Below are positions 25,421 through 32,916 of a stretch of DNA of 64,000 bases, piece after piece. Every line of letters begins with the position of its first letter. Within the stretch, counting starts at the first letter, position 1. This DNA comes from Barnesiella merdipullorum (GTDB taxonomy: Bacteria; Bacteroidota; Bacteroidia; Bacteroidales; Barnesiellaceae), in assembly GCA_019116365.1 (NCBI GenBank), contig DXBT01000010.1, positions 62,001-126,000 on the forward strand, written 5' to 3'. Made by a program: the position numbers and the translations under genes. The notes under the pieces are model-generated. The model saw nothing but the letters and a program-made list of their open reading frames with translations. It did no database searches and had not been told where the DNA came from.

Positions 25421-26119
25421 ATGAAACATTTATACGTCATTCTCACACTCATCATCGGCCTTGGAAGCCTCTCTTTGCGGGCCGCCGAGACACCCGCGTT
25501 CGATATCCCCGACATGGAGAAGATCGAAGAGGCCGTGCGAGACAGCCGCTCACCCTACTACTACCCCGACCTGCTGAAAAAATATTTTGGCAACGACACC
25601 ACCATGACCCTGCAGGAGTTCCGCCACCTCTACCTGGGATATGCCAGCCAGGAGGATTACAACCCCTATCGCGAAGTTAAGGTGCCCGAGCATATCGAAC
25701 GGCTCTACCTGCAAACGATACACACCGAATCGGAGTGTGACTCGCTCATCAAGTATGCCCGCAAGATTCTGGCCGATATTCCCCTGGACCTGCGCCAAAT
25801 CAACTTCCTGGTCTATGGTCTGCGCCAAAAGGGCAAAAACCGTGAAGCCGACGTGTGGGACTATCGCCTCAAAGGCATTATCAACGCCATTCTCTCGACC
25901 GGCGACGGCAAGGCTCCCGAGACTGCCTGGTATGTAATCTATCCTACCGACGAGTACAACATCGTGAACCGACAGGGATTCACCGCCACCGAGTTTGTCT
26001 TTGTCGAACCCTACTTCGACTACATCGCCATCGAGAGCAATCCCCTCAAAATCGAGGGCTTCTACTTCAACGTGAAGAAACTGCTCAAGGAGTACAACCG
26101 CAAGTTCTACGACCGATAG
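25421..26119 (+). CDS. DUF4919 exported protein
   Basis: 232 residues with signal peptide MKHLYVILTLIIGLGSLSLRA. The body reads FDIPDMEKIEEAVRDSRSPYYYPDLLKKYFGNDTTMTLQEFRHLYLGYASQEDYNPYR, then a helical segment, and ends EFVFVEPYFDYIAIESNPLKIEGFYFNVKKLLKEYNRKFYD. The FRxLYxGYxxQxxYxPYR element is the DUF4919 hallmark as I recall it. Function unknown; probably periplasmic. The slyD-like gene follows after 63 nt. Confidence 0.82.
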   Translation: MKHLYVILTLIIGLGSLSLRAAETPAFDIPDMEKIEEAVRDSRSPYYYPDLLKKYFGNDTTMTLQEFRHLYLGYASQEDYNPYREVKVPEHIERLYLQTIHTESECDSLIKYARKILADIPLDLRQINFLVYGLRQKGKNREADVWDYRLKGIINAILSTGDGKAPETAWYVIYPTDEYNIVNRQGFTATEFVFVEPYFDYIAIESNPLKIEGFYFNVKKLLKEYNRKFYDR

Positions 26120-26182
26120 ACGAGACAGAGCAGTACTCCACCCAACCCCGACAATATTAACCATTTAACGATACAAAACCTT

Positions 26183-26746
26183 ATGGAAATTAAACCCGGT
26201 AAATTTGTGGTTCTCACCTACGACCTCTATGCAGGCGCAGGCGAACCGGAAGAGACTTTGATGATACGTGCCACCGACGAAATGCCCGACCAGTTCGTGT
26301 ATGGCGTGAACCAAAATATCCTCCCTGCCATGCTCAAACGGCTCGACGGCTTGAAAGAGGGCGACAAGTTTGACTTCGTGCTCACCTGCGACGAAGCTTT
26401 CGGCGAACGTAACGAAGAGCATGTCATCGAACTCGACAAAGATATTTTCATGGTCGATGGAAAATTCGACGACCAAACCGTATTCGAGGGCAACACCGTG
26501 CCCATGATGACCGCCGAGGGATACCGCATTAACGGCTCGGTTCTGAAGGTGTCGGACGACAAGGTACTCATGGACTTCAACCACCCGCTGGCCGGCGAGA
26601 ACCTGCACTATGTAGGTGTAGTGAAACTGGTGCGCGATGCCACCGAAGAGGAGCTGCACCCCCGTCACAGCTGCGGCTGTGGTTGCGGTCACGACCACGG
26701 AGGTTGCGGCGATGGCTGCGGCGATGGCTGCGACGGCTGCCACTAA
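26183..26746 (+). CDS. slyD: SlyD-like FKBP peptidyl-prolyl isomerase with metal-binding tail
   Basis: 187 residues, cytosolic. An FKBP core (FVVLTYDLYAG...LPAMLKRLDGLKEGDKFDFVLTCDEAFGERNEEHVIELDKDIF) encloses the insert-in-flap chaperone domain (FDDQTVFEGNTVPMMTAEGYRINGSVLKVSDDKVLMDFNHPLAGENLHYVGVV). The last ~25 residues are a His/Cys/Asp-rich tail (HSCGCGCGHDHGGCGDGC) of the kind that binds nickel or zinc in SlyD. Roles by family: proline isomerisation, holdase activity and metal delivery. Confidence 0.92.
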   Translation: MEIKPGKFVVLTYDLYAGAGEPEETLMIRATDEMPDQFVYGVNQNILPAMLKRLDGLKEGDKFDFVLTCDEAFGERNEEHVIELDKDIFMVDGKFDDQTVFEGNTVPMMTAEGYRINGSVLKVSDDKVLMDFNHPLAGENLHYVGVVKLVRDATEEELHPRHSCGCGCGHDHGGCGDGCGDGCDGCH

Positions 26747-26776
26747 TCGGCTCCCGACCCATACCCACCATTAACA

Positions 26777-26815
26777 CGAGGGGGAGAACCCGCCAACCGG
26801 CCGGTCTCCCCCTCG
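26777..26815. terminator. Strong hairpin between slyD and the DUF3667 gene
   Basis: CGAGGGGGAG (26777-26786) pairs with CTCCCCCTCG (26806-26815). No T run on either strand; probably ends both convergent genes. Confidence 0.55.
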
Positions 26816-26839
26816 CTGTATCTCTATCGCTCCTCGCTC

Positions 26840-27550
26840 CTAATTCACAAAAGGGTAAGCAAGAGCGACACCGATTGTCACAAAAAACAGAAGATAGAGT
26901 AGCACGGCCCACAAGGTACGCCCCAAGGTTATCCAGAACTTGTCGGGGAAGAACGAGTAGGCAGCCCAATAAGTAGGAATCAGACAAAGAAACATATTAC
27001 CCCACTGATAGGCCTGATAATATGAAGCATCCAACACCAACCCGACCGGTATCACGATTATCGAAAGCAGGATGTACAGCACCGACACATAGCAGCAGCC
27101 CAGCAGATACTCTACCCAGTTGTACTGCGCAGATCCCACCTTGCGGAATGCTATCTTCACGGCCAGAACCATAAACGGCACCGTAGCGATAGTAATCAGG
27201 GTATAATGCTCGACAATCCAATTGTGCGTAGCCGACGTCTCGATGGTCGAGATGCTCCCGGGCAACCCCTTGATGTGCCCGAGGAAGAGAAGAATCACAC
27301 ACCACACGGCCAGCAACGGGATGGGAGCCATATACCCCTTTCGGCGTCCCTCGAAGTAATCGCTCAGCAGCCGGTCGGGGTGGACAATCAACATACGCGT
27401 GGTCTTGACAAAGCTATTGTCAACATGGAAAATACCATGCAAAAGGTTATCCCACACACTCTTCCAGGTCAATCGCCCCACCGTGGCCTTCTGCCCGCAC
27501 TGGTTGCAGTAGTTCCCCTCGAACTCCGTCCCGCAGTTTTTGCAAATCAT
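26840..27550 (-). CDS. DUF3667 membrane protein with zinc ribbon
   Basis: 236 residues from the ATG at 27550. The N-terminus MICKNCGTEFEGNYCNQCGQ is a CxxC...CxxC zinc ribbon, followed by the DUF3667 signature GRLTWKSVWDNLLHGIFHVDNSFVKTTRMLIVHPDRLLSDYFEGRRKGYMAPI. Then come about five hydrophobic helices (PLLAVWCVILLFLG, LITIATVPFMVLAVKI, CCYVSVLYILLSIIVIPVG, MFLCLIPTYWAAYSF, LWAVLLYLLFFVTIGVAL). Function of the family is unknown. It lies 77 nt downstream of the phage-like operon. Confidence 0.87.
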   Translation of the reverse strand: MICKNCGTEFEGNYCNQCGQKATVGRLTWKSVWDNLLHGIFHVDNSFVKTTRMLIVHPDRLLSDYFEGRRKGYMAPIPLLAVWCVILLFLGHIKGLPGSISTIETSATHNWIVEHYTLITIATVPFMVLAVKIAFRKVGSAQYNWVEYLLGCCYVSVLYILLSIIVIPVGLVLDASYYQAYQWGNMFLCLIPTYWAAYSFFPDKFWITLGRTLWAVLLYLLFFVTIGVALAYPFVN

Positions 27551-27627
27551 CGTTCTATCCTCATTAAAATCAGGATACAAAGATACATCGCCCCTCCTTA
27601 CCCGCCAACAACCTCAGGTTCGATTTT

Positions 27628-28137
27628 TCAAAAATAGTTGGTCGGGCGGTGCGGCCTACGGTTACGAGCCAGCCTGATATCGCTCTTGACCGCCTCCAGA
27701 GCCCCCTGGTACTGCAACTGCCGGCGGGCACTCTCGTCGGGCAACTTGGTGACAAACCACTGGGCCAGCACATAGTGTACGATGGCCCGCTCGAGCTGGT
27801 GACAAATGGACTCGTCGAGACCCTGTGCACGATGCTCGGGCAACACAACGGCAAAGACCACCCGACTGTCGGTCGAGGCAATCTCGTCCGACAGATAGGC
27901 CGAGAGGACCCGCGTCATCTCGTCGCGGGCATCAGACAGCCAGCGATCAAGAAACGGCCTGTCGTCCTCGGTGACAATAATCGAGCGACTCCACCCCGGT
28001 TGCAATTCGGTCGTACTGGCCACACTCTTGGCTACATACGAACTCTCGGCCGTCAGCTCCCGCAATATCTCATCTTCAGAAAACGAGAACACCACGGCCT
28101 CCCACATTTTTCTTTTCTCTTCGTTCATCTCTTTCAT
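27628..28137 (-). CDS. Third gene of a compact unknown operon, soluble alpha-helical protein
   Basis: 169 residues (166 from the second ATG). No signal or membrane segment. The sequence is mostly helical and polar: MWEAVVFSFSEDEILRELTAESSYVAKS, then ITEDDRPFLDRWLSDARDEMTRVLSAYLS, a beta-like VVFAVVLPE, and AIVHYVLAQWFVTKL, ending in a basic tail (RLARNRRPHRPTNYF). The SSYVAK and TEDDRPFLDRWL...L...YL pattern recalls small proteins from Bacteroides phage structural modules, but only from memory. Its start overlaps the stop of the preceding gene by ATGA, so the three genes are translationally coupled. Confidence 0.75.
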   Translation of the reverse strand: MKEMNEEKRKMWEAVVFSFSEDEILRELTAESSYVAKSVASTTELQPGWSRSIIVTEDDRPFLDRWLSDARDEMTRVLSAYLSDEIASTDSRVVFAVVLPEHRAQGLDESICHQLERAIVHYVLAQWFVTKLPDESARRQLQYQGALEAVKSDIRLARNRRPHRPTNYF

Positions 28138-28595
28138 CTTTTTTTAAGGATATAAATAATGGATAAAACAATAGCGATTACCACAGCCGCCCCAATGAGT
28201 GGGCTCCCCGTGGTGCGGGTTTGGCGTTCGTCGTGCGTAACCTGTTCGCCCCGGGCACGCACCTGCACCCTCGATTGAGCCACCAGCGAATCGGTCACGG
28301 CCCGCTCGTGACGGGCTGTCACCGTGGCCGTACGGGCCAGACGAGTCACCCGCAGGCGCGGTATTTCCGCATCGGGTCGCAACGTATCGAGCGAATAGTC
28401 GAGCTGTGTCCACTCCCACCGGGTACTCCCCGTCAATTCGGTGCGCATCACCGAGTCGAAAAGGGTCGTGAAACTGTGCTCGGCCTCGCCGTTCCACTGA
28501 CCGTGCTGCGACACCGTGCTTTGCCGGGTACTCTTGCACCCGGCGGCTTCGGCCAACAGAAGCAGCAGGCAGAGACAACGGGCCAGGCGTCTCAT
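28134..28595 (-). CDS. Lipoprotein with C-terminal transmembrane helix, candidate u-spanin
   Basis: 153 residues. Residues 1-20 are a lipoprotein signal (lipobox AAGC, Cys20; the next residues KSTR favour outer-membrane sorting). Residues 21-131 form a polar, strand-rich periplasmic part with no Cys. Residues 132-150 (PLIGAAVVIAIVLSIIYIL) form a transmembrane helix, ending KKR. One chain with an outer-membrane lipid anchor and an inner-membrane helix is exactly the layout of unimolecular spanins (phage T1 gp11), which fuse the two membranes in the last step of lysis. No holin or endolysin is next to it. It overlaps both neighbours by 4 nt (ATGA). The spanin role is inferred from architecture only. 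Confidence 0.72.
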   Translation of the reverse strand: MRRLARCLCLLLLLAEAAGCKSTRQSTVSQHGQWNGEAEHSFTTLFDSVMRTELTGSTRWEWTQLDYSLDTLRPDAEIPRLRVTRLARTATVTARHERAVTDSLVAQSRVQVRARGEQVTHDERQTRTTGSPLIGAAVVIAIVLSIIYILKKR

Positions 28596-28996
28596 GAAGC
28601 ACCTCCCCTCTGCATACGATAAATGATGAGCAGAGCCGACCGCTCCGACAGATAGAACCGGGGAGCCGGCTTTTCGGCCAATACCGCACAGAGCGCCTCG
28701 TTGAACGAGGCCCGGGGATGCCGGCGCAGATATCCGCCCAACAGATTGGCCAGGTCGTTATACATCTCGATGCGAACGGCCGAGGCACAACGGGGCGGGC
28801 GCCCGCTGATGATGCGCTTCACATTGCGGCGTGCCTCTTCATAACTGATGTAAAAACGGGGTGCTACCGAATAGACCACCCGATGAACCACCTTCTCACG
28901 AGGGGTATCCAGAGCGGCCATCCCCAACGACTTGAGTACCTGGTTGTAGGCCTGGTACAAATCGCGATCTCGTTCCTCCTTGTAATATAGTTCCAT
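28592..28996 (-). CDS. First gene of the unknown operon, protein with duplicated APRFY motif
   Basis: 134 residues, basic and helical, no signal. It contains an internal duplication: VVYSVAPRFYISYEEARRNVKRI (residues 41-63) and VLAEKPAPRFYLSERSALLII (105-125), each an A/V-rich helix end followed by APRFY(I/L)S(Y/E) and a second helix. Between them lie PPRC and a helix IEMYNDLANLLGGYLRRHP. The shape, two helix-turn-helix-like units rich in Arg, could bind nucleic acid. I do not recognise a named family. Transcription starts from a good promoter at 29096-29066. Confidence 0.75.
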   Translation of the reverse strand: MELYYKEERDRDLYQAYNQVLKSLGMAALDTPREKVVHRVVYSVAPRFYISYEEARRNVKRIISGRPPRCASAVRIEMYNDLANLLGGYLRRHPRASFNEALCAVLAEKPAPRFYLSERSALLIIYRMQRGGAS

Positions 28997-29030
28997 ACCT
29001 CTTGTATATTACAGGAAGAGCTACAAACGG

Positions 29031-29096
29031 CGGTGCCACACGGCACCGTGGCAAAACAGGTAGTGCAAATATAATTCTATTTTGGTATTTTTACAA
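29031..29096 (-). promoter_or_regulatory. Promoter and leader hairpin of the three-gene unknown operon
   Basis: Minus strand TTG (29096-29094), 20 nt, TATATTTG (29073-29066). The leader then forms CGGTGCC (29048-29042), GTGT, GGCACCG (29037-29031), a perfect 7-bp stem. The first ATG is at 28996. Confidence 0.65.
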
Positions 29097-29180
29097 GAAA
29101 ATGATGGTTATTTTACCAATTCGTTATATTTTTTTATTTTTTCAGATGTTAAATTAGCGTGCTATCGGTAGGAAAATCTC

Positions 29181-29230
29181 TATTTTTGTAGAAAGCAGGA
29201 GGCGGCCAGGCAAAAAGTTCAAGAGAACTT
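29181..29230 (+). promoter_or_regulatory. -7 box and leader hairpin of the GSCFA/murF-alr operon
   Basis: TATTTTTG (29181-29188) matches TAnnTTTG. AAGTTC (29215-29220), AAGA, GAACTT (29225-29230) forms a small hairpin in the leader before the ATG at 29285. Confidence 0.5.
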
Positions 29231-29284
29231 CACTTGCTGTTCTCGCCTTTTGCTATTTTTGAAGCCATAAATCGCGCGATATCT

Positions 29285-30274
29285 ATGAATTTCAGAACTG
29301 TTATCGACCCGCCACGCCATCCCGGCTACCTCGATCACCGGCAACACCTGTTGTTGCTGGGCTCGTGCTTTGTCGAAAACATGGGTGCATGGCTGCAACA
29401 GCGCAAATTCAATGTCGATATCAACCCGTTTGGTACGCTGTACAATCCCGAGTCCATCGCCCGCAACTGGGAGCGCATCGTTTCGGGAAGGCCCTTCACG
29501 GCCGACAATCTGTTTCTGTCGAACGGCCTGTGGCACAGCTACGATCACCACTCGCGTTTCTCGAGTAGCGACCGGGAGAGCGCACTGGCTCTCATCAACC
29601 GTCGCCTGGTCCAGGCTCATGACCGCCTGCCCATGACCGACCGCATGGTCATCACGTGGGGAAGTGCCTATGTATATAAGCTCAAGACAACCGGCGAGGT
29701 AGTAGCCAACTGCCACAAGCAACCGGCCTCGCTCTTCGACCGGGAATTGCTCACGGTCGATGCCATCGTAGCGCGGTGGTTACCCATCGTGCGCTATATC
29801 GAGGCCAACCTGCCCCAATGCCGCCTGCTCTTCACGGTGAGCCCCATACGCCACCTCAGCGACGGCGCACATGGCAACCAGTTGAGCAAATCGACCCTGC
29901 TGCTGGCCATCGACCGGCTGCAACGCGAAAGCCGCATCTGCGACTACTTCCCCTCCTACGAAATCATGATGGACGACCTGCGCGACTACCGTTTCTACGA
30001 CACCGACATGACACACCCCTCGGCCTCGGCCGTCGCCTACATCAGCGAAGTGCTCACCGAGTCGTATCTCACCCCCGAGAGTCGCGACATTGCCTCGCAA
30101 TGGTACAAGATACACACCGCCCTGGCCCATCGCCCCATCACCGGCGATACCGACAGCTACAAGGACTTCCTGCAACGCACGCTCGACAAGGTCGAGCGCT
30201 TCGGGCAGACCTACCCCTACATAGATATCACAACCGAAACAGCCGAATTAAAAACAAGAATCAAACAGATATGA
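29285..30274 (+). CDS. GSCFA domain protein
   Basis: 329 residues from ATG 29285 (MNFRTVIDPPRHPGYLDHRQ); an upstream start adds 17 unlikely residues. The family-naming motif is LLLLGSCFVENMGAWL, followed by NPFGTLYNPESIA, ITWGSAYVYK, LLFTVSPIRHLSDG and DTDMTHPSASAVAYI, which together look like an SGNH/GDSL-type hydrolase core (Ser in GSCF, Asp-x-x-His in DMTHPS). Substrate unknown; possibly an acyl esterase. Its stop overlaps the start of murF-alr by ATGA, so the two are coupled. Confidence 0.93.
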   Translation: MNFRTVIDPPRHPGYLDHRQHLLLLGSCFVENMGAWLQQRKFNVDINPFGTLYNPESIARNWERIVSGRPFTADNLFLSNGLWHSYDHHSRFSSSDRESALALINRRLVQAHDRLPMTDRMVITWGSAYVYKLKTTGEVVANCHKQPASLFDRELLTVDAIVARWLPIVRYIEANLPQCRLLFTVSPIRHLSDGAHGNQLSKSTLLLAIDRLQRESRICDYFPSYEIMMDDLRDYRFYDTDMTHPSASAVAYISEVLTESYLTPESRDIASQWYKIHTALAHRPITGDTDSYKDFLQRTLDKVERFGQTYPYIDITTETAELKTRIKQI

Positions 30275-32739
30275 ACTACACGACTACCCAAATTGCAACT
30301 ATCGTCAAAGCCCAGAAACGGGCATACAAGGATCATATCATCACCGCGCTGCTCACCGACAGCCGTTCGCTCACCTTCCCCGAAGAGACTCTCTTCTTCG
30401 CCCTCGTGACCGAACGCAACGACGGCCACCGCTACATCAAGGACCTCTATCGCAAAGGGGTACGCGACTTTGTGGTCGAACACACCATTCCCGGCGAAGA
30501 GGATATGACCGAGGCCAACTTCATCGTCGTAAAAGATACGCTCGACGCCCTGCAACAGCTGGCTGCCGCACACCGTCGCCGATTCAACATACCGGTAATA
30601 GGCGTCACGGGAAGTAACGGAAAAACCACCGTCAAAGAGTGGCTCTACCAACTGCTACAACCCGACTACAATACCGTGCGCTCACCCCGCAGCTACAACT
30701 CGCAGATAGGTGTGCCCCTCTCGGTATGGCAAATCGGGCCCAAAACCGAGATGGCCATCTTCGAGGCCGGTATCTCCCAACCCGACGAAATGGCCCGTCT
30801 CGAAGAGATAATCAAACCTACACTGGGCTTGATTACCAATATCGGCGAAGCTCACCAGGAGGGATTCCAGACCATCCAACAGAAGTGTATCGAGAAACTC
30901 ACCCTGCTCAAGGCCTGCGACTGCATCATCTACGACGGAGACAACAGCCTCATCTGCGAGTGTGTCGAGAAGCTCTGCTTCGGTTGCCGCGAGATTGCCT
31001 GGTCGCGCAAAGACCGCGACAAACCGCTCTACATATCGAAGATTACCAAGGGTAGCGACTCGACAAAAATCGACTACACCTACCTGCAATACCACAGCAG
31101 TTTTACCATCCCGTTTGTCGAGGATGCCTCGATCGAGAACGCCATCCACTGCCTGGCCGTGATGCTCTACTACAACCGGCCGCCCGAAGCCATTGCCGAG
31201 CGTATGGCCCGGCTCACCCCGGTGGCCATGCGTATGGAGGTAAAGGAGGGCATAAACAGTTGCCTTATCATCAACGACAGCTACAACTCCGACATCAACT
31301 CGCTCACCATCGCCCTCGATTTCCAAAACCGCCGAGCTGCCGCCAAGGGCATGCGCCGCACCCTCATCCTCTCGGACATTTACCAAACGGGACTCCCGCC
31401 GGCCAGTCTCTACCGCAAGGTGGCCGACATCATCCTGCACAAAGGTATCGAACGCCTCATCGGCATCGGGCCCGTCATCTCGGACAACGCCTACCTCTTC
31501 AACCTCGAGAAGGAGTTCTACCCCTCAACCGAGAATTTCCTCGCGCAACTCGACCCGGCCGATTTCCACAACGAGCTGATACTGATTAAGGGAGCCCGTG
31601 AGTTCCACTTCGAACTCATCTCCGAGACACTCGAGCTGAAACAGCACGAGACCATTCTCGAGGTCAACCTCGATGCCATCGTACACAACTACAACCTGTT
31701 CAAATCGAAACTGCGTCCCGAGACAAAAATCATCTGCATGGTCAAAGCCTTTGGCTACGGTGCCGGATCCTACGAACTGGCCAAGACGCTGCAAGACCGC
31801 GGCGCCGACTTCCTGGCCGTGGCCGTGGCCGACGAAGGGGCCGAGCTGCGCAAGGCAGGTATCACCATGCCTATCCTGGTGATGAATCCCGAGATGAGCA
31901 GCTTCCGCACCCTGTTCAGCTACTACCTCGAACCCGAGATATACAGCTTCGAACTGCTGAAGGCCATCATCGCCGAAGGCGAGAAACTGGGCCTGGCCGG
32001 CTACCCCGTACATATCAAGATCGACTCGGGCATGCACCGCCTCGGCTTTGAAGAGAAAGACATGCCGCAGGTGGTCGATATTCTCAACGACCAGACGGTC
32101 GTACTTGCCCGCTCGGTATTCTCGCACTTTGCCGGTAGCGACGAGCCCCGCTTCGACGAGTTCTCGCACCAGCAAATCGACACCTTCACCCGCTGTGCCG
32201 ACTACCTGCAACAGCACTCCAAACACAAGATTCTGCGCCACATCCTCAACACGGCCGGTATCTTGCGGTTTCCCGAATACCAGATGGACATGGTGCGACT
32301 GGGCATCGGGCTCTACGGTGTATCGCCCATCGAGGAACCCTGCGGGGTCGAAACGGTAAGTACCTTGAAAACCACCATCCTGCAAATCAAGTCGCTGCCG
32401 GCCGGCGAAACCGTGGGCTACGGCCGCAAGGGGGTACTCACCCGCGACTCACGCATCGCAGCCATTCCCATAGGCTATGCCGACGGACTGGACCGTCACC
32501 TGAGCAACGGCAAGGGATGCGTGGTCGTGAACGGCAAGCGCGCCCCCATCGTGGGCAACATCTGCATGGATGTGTGCATGATCGACGTGACCGACATCGA
32601 CTGCAAGCCCGGCGACCGAGTCGAGATATTCGGCGAGCAACTGCCGGTGAGCGAGATTGCCGAGACGCTCGGTACCATTCCCTACGAGATACTCACCTCG
32701 GTCTCGACCCGCGTAAAACGCATTTATTACCGGGAATAG
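30271..32739 (+). CDS. murF-alr: Bifunctional MurF ligase / alanine racemase
   Basis: An 822-residue fusion. The N-terminal half is MurF (P-loop GVTGSNGKTT, residues 111-120; MurF-type FEAGISQPDEM; NDSYNSDINSL), which adds D-Ala-D-Ala to UDP-MurNAc-tripeptide. The C-terminal half (from about residue 470, TILEVNLDAIVHNYNLFKS) is a PLP-dependent alanine racemase with the cofactor lysine in MVKAFGYGAG (K492) and the later motifs SHFAGSDE, RLGIGLYG, IGYADG and NICMDVCMIDVT. The fusion is known in Bacteroidetes and supplies D-Ala and consumes the dipeptide in one chain. The true start is ATG 30271, overlapping the GSCFA stop. A second, membrane-anchored MurF is at 4.1 kb. Confidence 0.95.
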   Translation: MNYTTTQIATIVKAQKRAYKDHIITALLTDSRSLTFPEETLFFALVTERNDGHRYIKDLYRKGVRDFVVEHTIPGEEDMTEANFIVVKDTLDALQQLAAAHRRRFNIPVIGVTGSNGKTTVKEWLYQLLQPDYNTVRSPRSYNSQIGVPLSVWQIGPKTEMAIFEAGISQPDEMARLEEIIKPTLGLITNIGEAHQEGFQTIQQKCIEKLTLLKACDCIIYDGDNSLICECVEKLCFGCREIAWSRKDRDKPLYISKITKGSDSTKIDYTYLQYHSSFTIPFVEDASIENAIHCLAVMLYYNRPPEAIAERMARLTPVAMRMEVKEGINSCLIINDSYNSDINSLTIALDFQNRRAAAKGMRRTLILSDIYQTGLPPASLYRKVADIILHKGIERLIGIGPVISDNAYLFNLEKEFYPSTENFLAQLDPADFHNELILIKGAREFHFELISETLELKQHETILEVNLDAIVHNYNLFKSKLRPETKIICMVKAFGYGAGSYELAKTLQDRGADFLAVAVADEGAELRKAGITMPILVMNPEMSSFRTLFSYYLEPEIYSFELLKAIIAEGEKLGLAGYPVHIKIDSGMHRLGFEEKDMPQVVDILNDQTVVLARSVFSHFAGSDEPRFDEFSHQQIDTFTRCADYLQQHSKHKILRHILNTAGILRFPEYQMDMVRLGIGLYGVSPIEEPCGVETVSTLKTTILQIKSLPAGETVGYGRKGVLTRDSRIAAIPIGYADGLDRHLSNGKGCVVVNGKRAPIVGNICMDVCMIDVTDIDCKPGDRVEIFGEQLPVSEIAETLGTIPYEILTSVSTRVKRIYYRE

Positions 32740-32771
32740 GCGAAGGTCTCTTCCCATTACCCTCCCTCCCG

Positions 32772-32807
32772 ACAGCCCTGCCCAGCCTTCACCGGCGGCG
32801 GGGCTGT
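32772..32807 (+). terminator. Probable terminator after murF-alr
   Basis: ACAGCCC-t-GCC (32772-32782) pairs with GGC-g-GGGCTGT (32797-32807); only a weak T tract follows. Confidence 0.45.
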
Positions 32808-32856
32808 TTCGTATCCCCACATATCCCGAGCCGGCCACAATTCCCGGTAGGGAGAC

Positions 32857-32898
32857 AAAAAAAGAGAGCCCGTCGTTGTTGACGAGCCCTCTCTCCGG
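32857..32898 (-). terminator. Intrinsic terminator of the RNase E/G gene
   Basis: Minus strand AGAGAG...CGTC pairs with GACG...CTCTCT with a small internal loop, followed by seven T; about 20 nt beyond the stop. Confidence 0.75.
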
Positions 32899-32916
32899 CA
32901 AGACCTTGCGGTCTCT

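Noticed and set aside
29776..30270. A long N-terminal extension of the MurF-Alr gene
   Set aside because: The frame stays open upstream by chance across the GSCFA gene in a different frame; the real start is ATG 30271, which begins the conserved MurF N-terminus.
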